Source of the DNA: Enhydrobacter aerosaccus
Lineage (GTDB): Bacteria > Pseudomonadota > Alphaproteobacteria > Reyranellales > Reyranellaceae
Reading direction: 5' to 3'
Assembly: GCF_900167455.1 (NCBI RefSeq)
Contig: NZ_FUWJ01000016.1
Span: 1 to 64,000 of the forward strand
Length of the DNA: 64,000 bases
Shown here: in pieces, positions 62,528 through 64,000 of the stretch
Position numbering within the stretch: position 1 is the first letter of the stretch
Layout of the letters: every line of letters starts with the position of its first letter
The notes under the pieces: model-generated
Databases searched by the model: none
The model's input: only the letters and a program-made list of their open reading frames with translations
Told to the model about the DNA's origin: nothing
Made by a program: the position numbers and the translations under genes

Positions 62528-63859
62528 ATGTCTCCGTCGAACTCGAAGCCAGCCGCCAACAACCTCGACGCCTTCTTCATGCCGTTCACGGCGAACCGGC
62601 AATTCAAGAAGAACCCGCGCTTGCTGGCCAAGGCCAAGGGTGTCCACTACTGGACGCCGGAAGGCCGCAAGGTGATCGACGGCACGGCCGGCCTGTGGTG
62701 CGTCAATGCCGGCCACGGCCGCGAGGAGATCAAGGCGGCGATCGTCAAGCAGCTCGAGGAGATGGACTACGCGCCGTCGTTCCAGATGGGCCATCCGAAG
62801 TCGTTCGAGCTGGCGGCCCGTCATGCCGCGATGCTGCCGGGCGACCTCAATCACGCCTTCTACTGCAATTCCGGTTCCGAGGCGGTCGACTCGGCGCTCA
62901 AGATCGCGCTCGCCTACCAGCGCGCCCGCGGTCAGGGCACCCGCACGCGCCTGATCGGTCGCGAGCGCGGCTATCACGGCGTCGGCTTCGGCGGCATCTC
63001 GGTCGGCGGCATGGTGAACAATCGCAAGTGGTTCGGCTCGCTGCTGCCGGGTGTCGATCACCTGCCGCACACGCACGATCTCAAGCGCAATGCCTTCTCG
63101 CGCGGCGAGCCGGAGCATGGCGTGGAACTCGCCGACGAGCTCGAGCGCATCGTCGGCCTGCATGATGCCTCCAACATCGCCGCCGTCATCGTCGAACCCT
63201 GCGCCGGGTCGACGGGCTTCCTGCCGCCGCCGAAGGGCTACCTGAAGCGCCTGCGTGAGATCTGCGACAAGCACGGCATCCTGCTGATCTTCGACGAGGT
63301 CATCACCGGCTTCGGTCGCCTCGGCGCCAGCTTCGCGGCCGAGAAATTCGGCGTCGTCCCCGACCTGATGACGGTCGCCAAGGGCATTTCCAACGCCACC
63401 GTGCCGATGGGCGGCGTGTTCGTGCGCAAGCACATCTACGAGGGCCTGATGAACGGGCCGGACAGCGCGATCGATCTGTTCCACGGCTATACCTACTCGG
63501 CCCATCCGCTGGCCTGCGCCGCCGCCTCGGCCGTGCTCGACATCTACCGCGACGAGGGGCTGTTCCAGCGCGCCGCCGAGCTGTCCGCCTACTGGGAAGA
63601 CGGCGTGCACTCGCTGAAGGGCACCGGCGGCATCACCGACATCCGCAATCTCGGCATGGCGGCCGGTATCGACTTCGAGTCGCGCAAGGATGCGCCGGGC
63701 GCCCGTGGCTACGACACCTTCGTCAAGGCGTTCGAGCTCGGCCTGATGGTGCGTCAGGCCGGTGACTGCATCGCCATGTCGCCGCCGCTGATCATCGAGA
63801 AGAACCAGATCGACGAGATCATCGACATCACCGGCAAGGCCATCAAGGCAACGGCCTGA
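62528..63859 (+). CDS. Class III aminotransferase (omega-amino acid:pyruvate type)
   Basis: The product is 443 residues. The PLP lysine is Lys285 in TVAKGISNATVPMGGVFV, the Asp that holds the pyridine ring is in LLIFDEVITGFGRLG, and FMPFTANRQFKKNPRLLAKA is the opening of beta-alanine:pyruvate transaminases. Substrates are probably beta-alanine or other omega-amino acids, which would link with acryloyl-CoA/malonate-semialdehyde chemistry suggested by the preceding gene. It is separated from it by 75 bp. Confidence 0.9.
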   Translation: MSPSNSKPAANNLDAFFMPFTANRQFKKNPRLLAKAKGVHYWTPEGRKVIDGTAGLWCVNAGHGREEIKAAIVKQLEEMDYAPSFQMGHPKSFELAARHAAMLPGDLNHAFYCNSGSEAVDSALKIALAYQRARGQGTRTRLIGRERGYHGVGFGGISVGGMVNNRKWFGSLLPGVDHLPHTHDLKRNAFSRGEPEHGVELADELERIVGLHDASNIAAVIVEPCAGSTGFLPPPKGYLKRLREICDKHGILLIFDEVITGFGRLGASFAAEKFGVVPDLMTVAKGISNATVPMGGVFVRKHIYEGLMNGPDSAIDLFHGYTYSAHPLACAAASAVLDIYRDEGLFQRAAELSAYWEDGVHSLKGTGGITDIRNLGMAAGIDFESRKDAPGARGYDTFVKAFELGLMVRQAGDCIAMSPPLIIEKNQIDEIIDITGKAIKATA

Positions 63860-63868
63860 CGGAGGCCT

Positions 63869-64000
63869 GTGACTTCCAGCGGCCATCTGGCTTGGTTGAT
63901 CACTGAAGCTGCCGCGGTGGCGCATGTCGCCATCGCGGGCTGGGTGACGATCCACGTTCTGCTCTACAAGCGCAATGTCGGTGCCGCGGTATCGTGGATC
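63869..64000 (+). CDS. Cardiolipin synthase, N-terminal part (cut by window edge)
   Basis: The 44 visible residues contain one membrane segment and end IHVLLYKRNVGAAVSWI, the PLDc_N signature of cardiolipin synthases that precedes the second helix. A GTG at 63869 with GGAGG upstream is the probable start. The catalytic HKD motifs lie beyond the window. The assignment rests only on the short N-terminal region. Confidence 0.7.
   Translation, partial: MTSSGHLAWLITEAAAVAHVAIAGWVTIHVLLYKRNVGAAVSWI

Overview
The window is GC-rich (roughly two thirds G+C by eye) and gene-dense, with a typical alphaproteobacterial repertoire: glyQ-glyS-ppdK synteny, a MeaB GTPase, an MbfA-type iron exporter, Bug-type solute-binding proteins, a BKACE enzyme, and many TetR/LysR/IclR/AraC/MarR regulators. 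A soil- or water-living alphaproteobacterium of the Rhodospirillales/Hyphomicrobiales type (Reyranella-like) fits, but the genus is inferred from gene content only.

Layout. 1-1.0 kb: the end of an IS110 transposase and a 108-bp tandem repeat. 0.9-9.7 kb: housekeeping and small-metabolism genes (TauE/SafE exporter, ABC-F ATPase with a probable leader peptide, sulfotransferase, tRNA-Pro(CGG), aspartate dehydrogenase, Spy-like chaperone, GlpD). 9.8-18.2 kb: glyQ-glyS-ppdK-meaB, a 68/71-bp minisatellite, and a Ni/Co transporter. 18.2-24.7 kb: TetR/DUF2490, a Tat-exported sulfatase operon, a bicupin and a DUF4331 protein. 24.9-29.0 kb: a LysR regulator divergent from an unusual operon that encodes a membrane-fused nucleotidyltransferase and two paralogous GNATs. 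29.0-36.9 kb: a minus-strand gamma-glutamyltransferase/dipeptide ABC transporter operon whose gaps are filled with palindromic repeats. 37.1-38.0 kb: ygfZ.

38.0-44.1 kb is an accessory island of visibly lower GC. It carries a two-gene short-Argonaute system: a DUF4365-type PD-(D/E)XK nuclease fused to an APAZ-like region, and a MID-PIWI protein that has lost its PIWI catalytic residues. This is the arrangement of SPARDA defence systems. Next come a Nudix gene broken by one in-frame amber codon, a HigBA-like toxin-antitoxin pair, a secreted GH5 glycosidase and a tautomerase remnant. Two decayed copies of the 3' part of the neighbouring MFS gene separate these modules, which suggests repeated insertion or duplication at one site.

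44.1-46.5 kb is a MarR-isochorismatase-MFS operon. 47.1-51.8 kb is a glycoconjugate cluster (FkbM, GT-C-like membrane protein, UbiA, HAD, GtrA) that resembles polyprenyl-phosphate pentose synthesis. 51.8-53.8 kb holds MbfA, a DUF423 protein and a small coiled-coil protein. 53.9-64 kb is catabolic: an IclR-controlled TauD-dioxygenase/Bug operon, an AraC-controlled MFS/CMD/BKACE operon, an AcuI-like reductase, a class III transaminase, and the start of a cardiolipin synthase. Candidate operators (dyads or direct repeats) lie in the promoter region of the TetR, LysR, MarR, IclR, AraC and HigBA genes.
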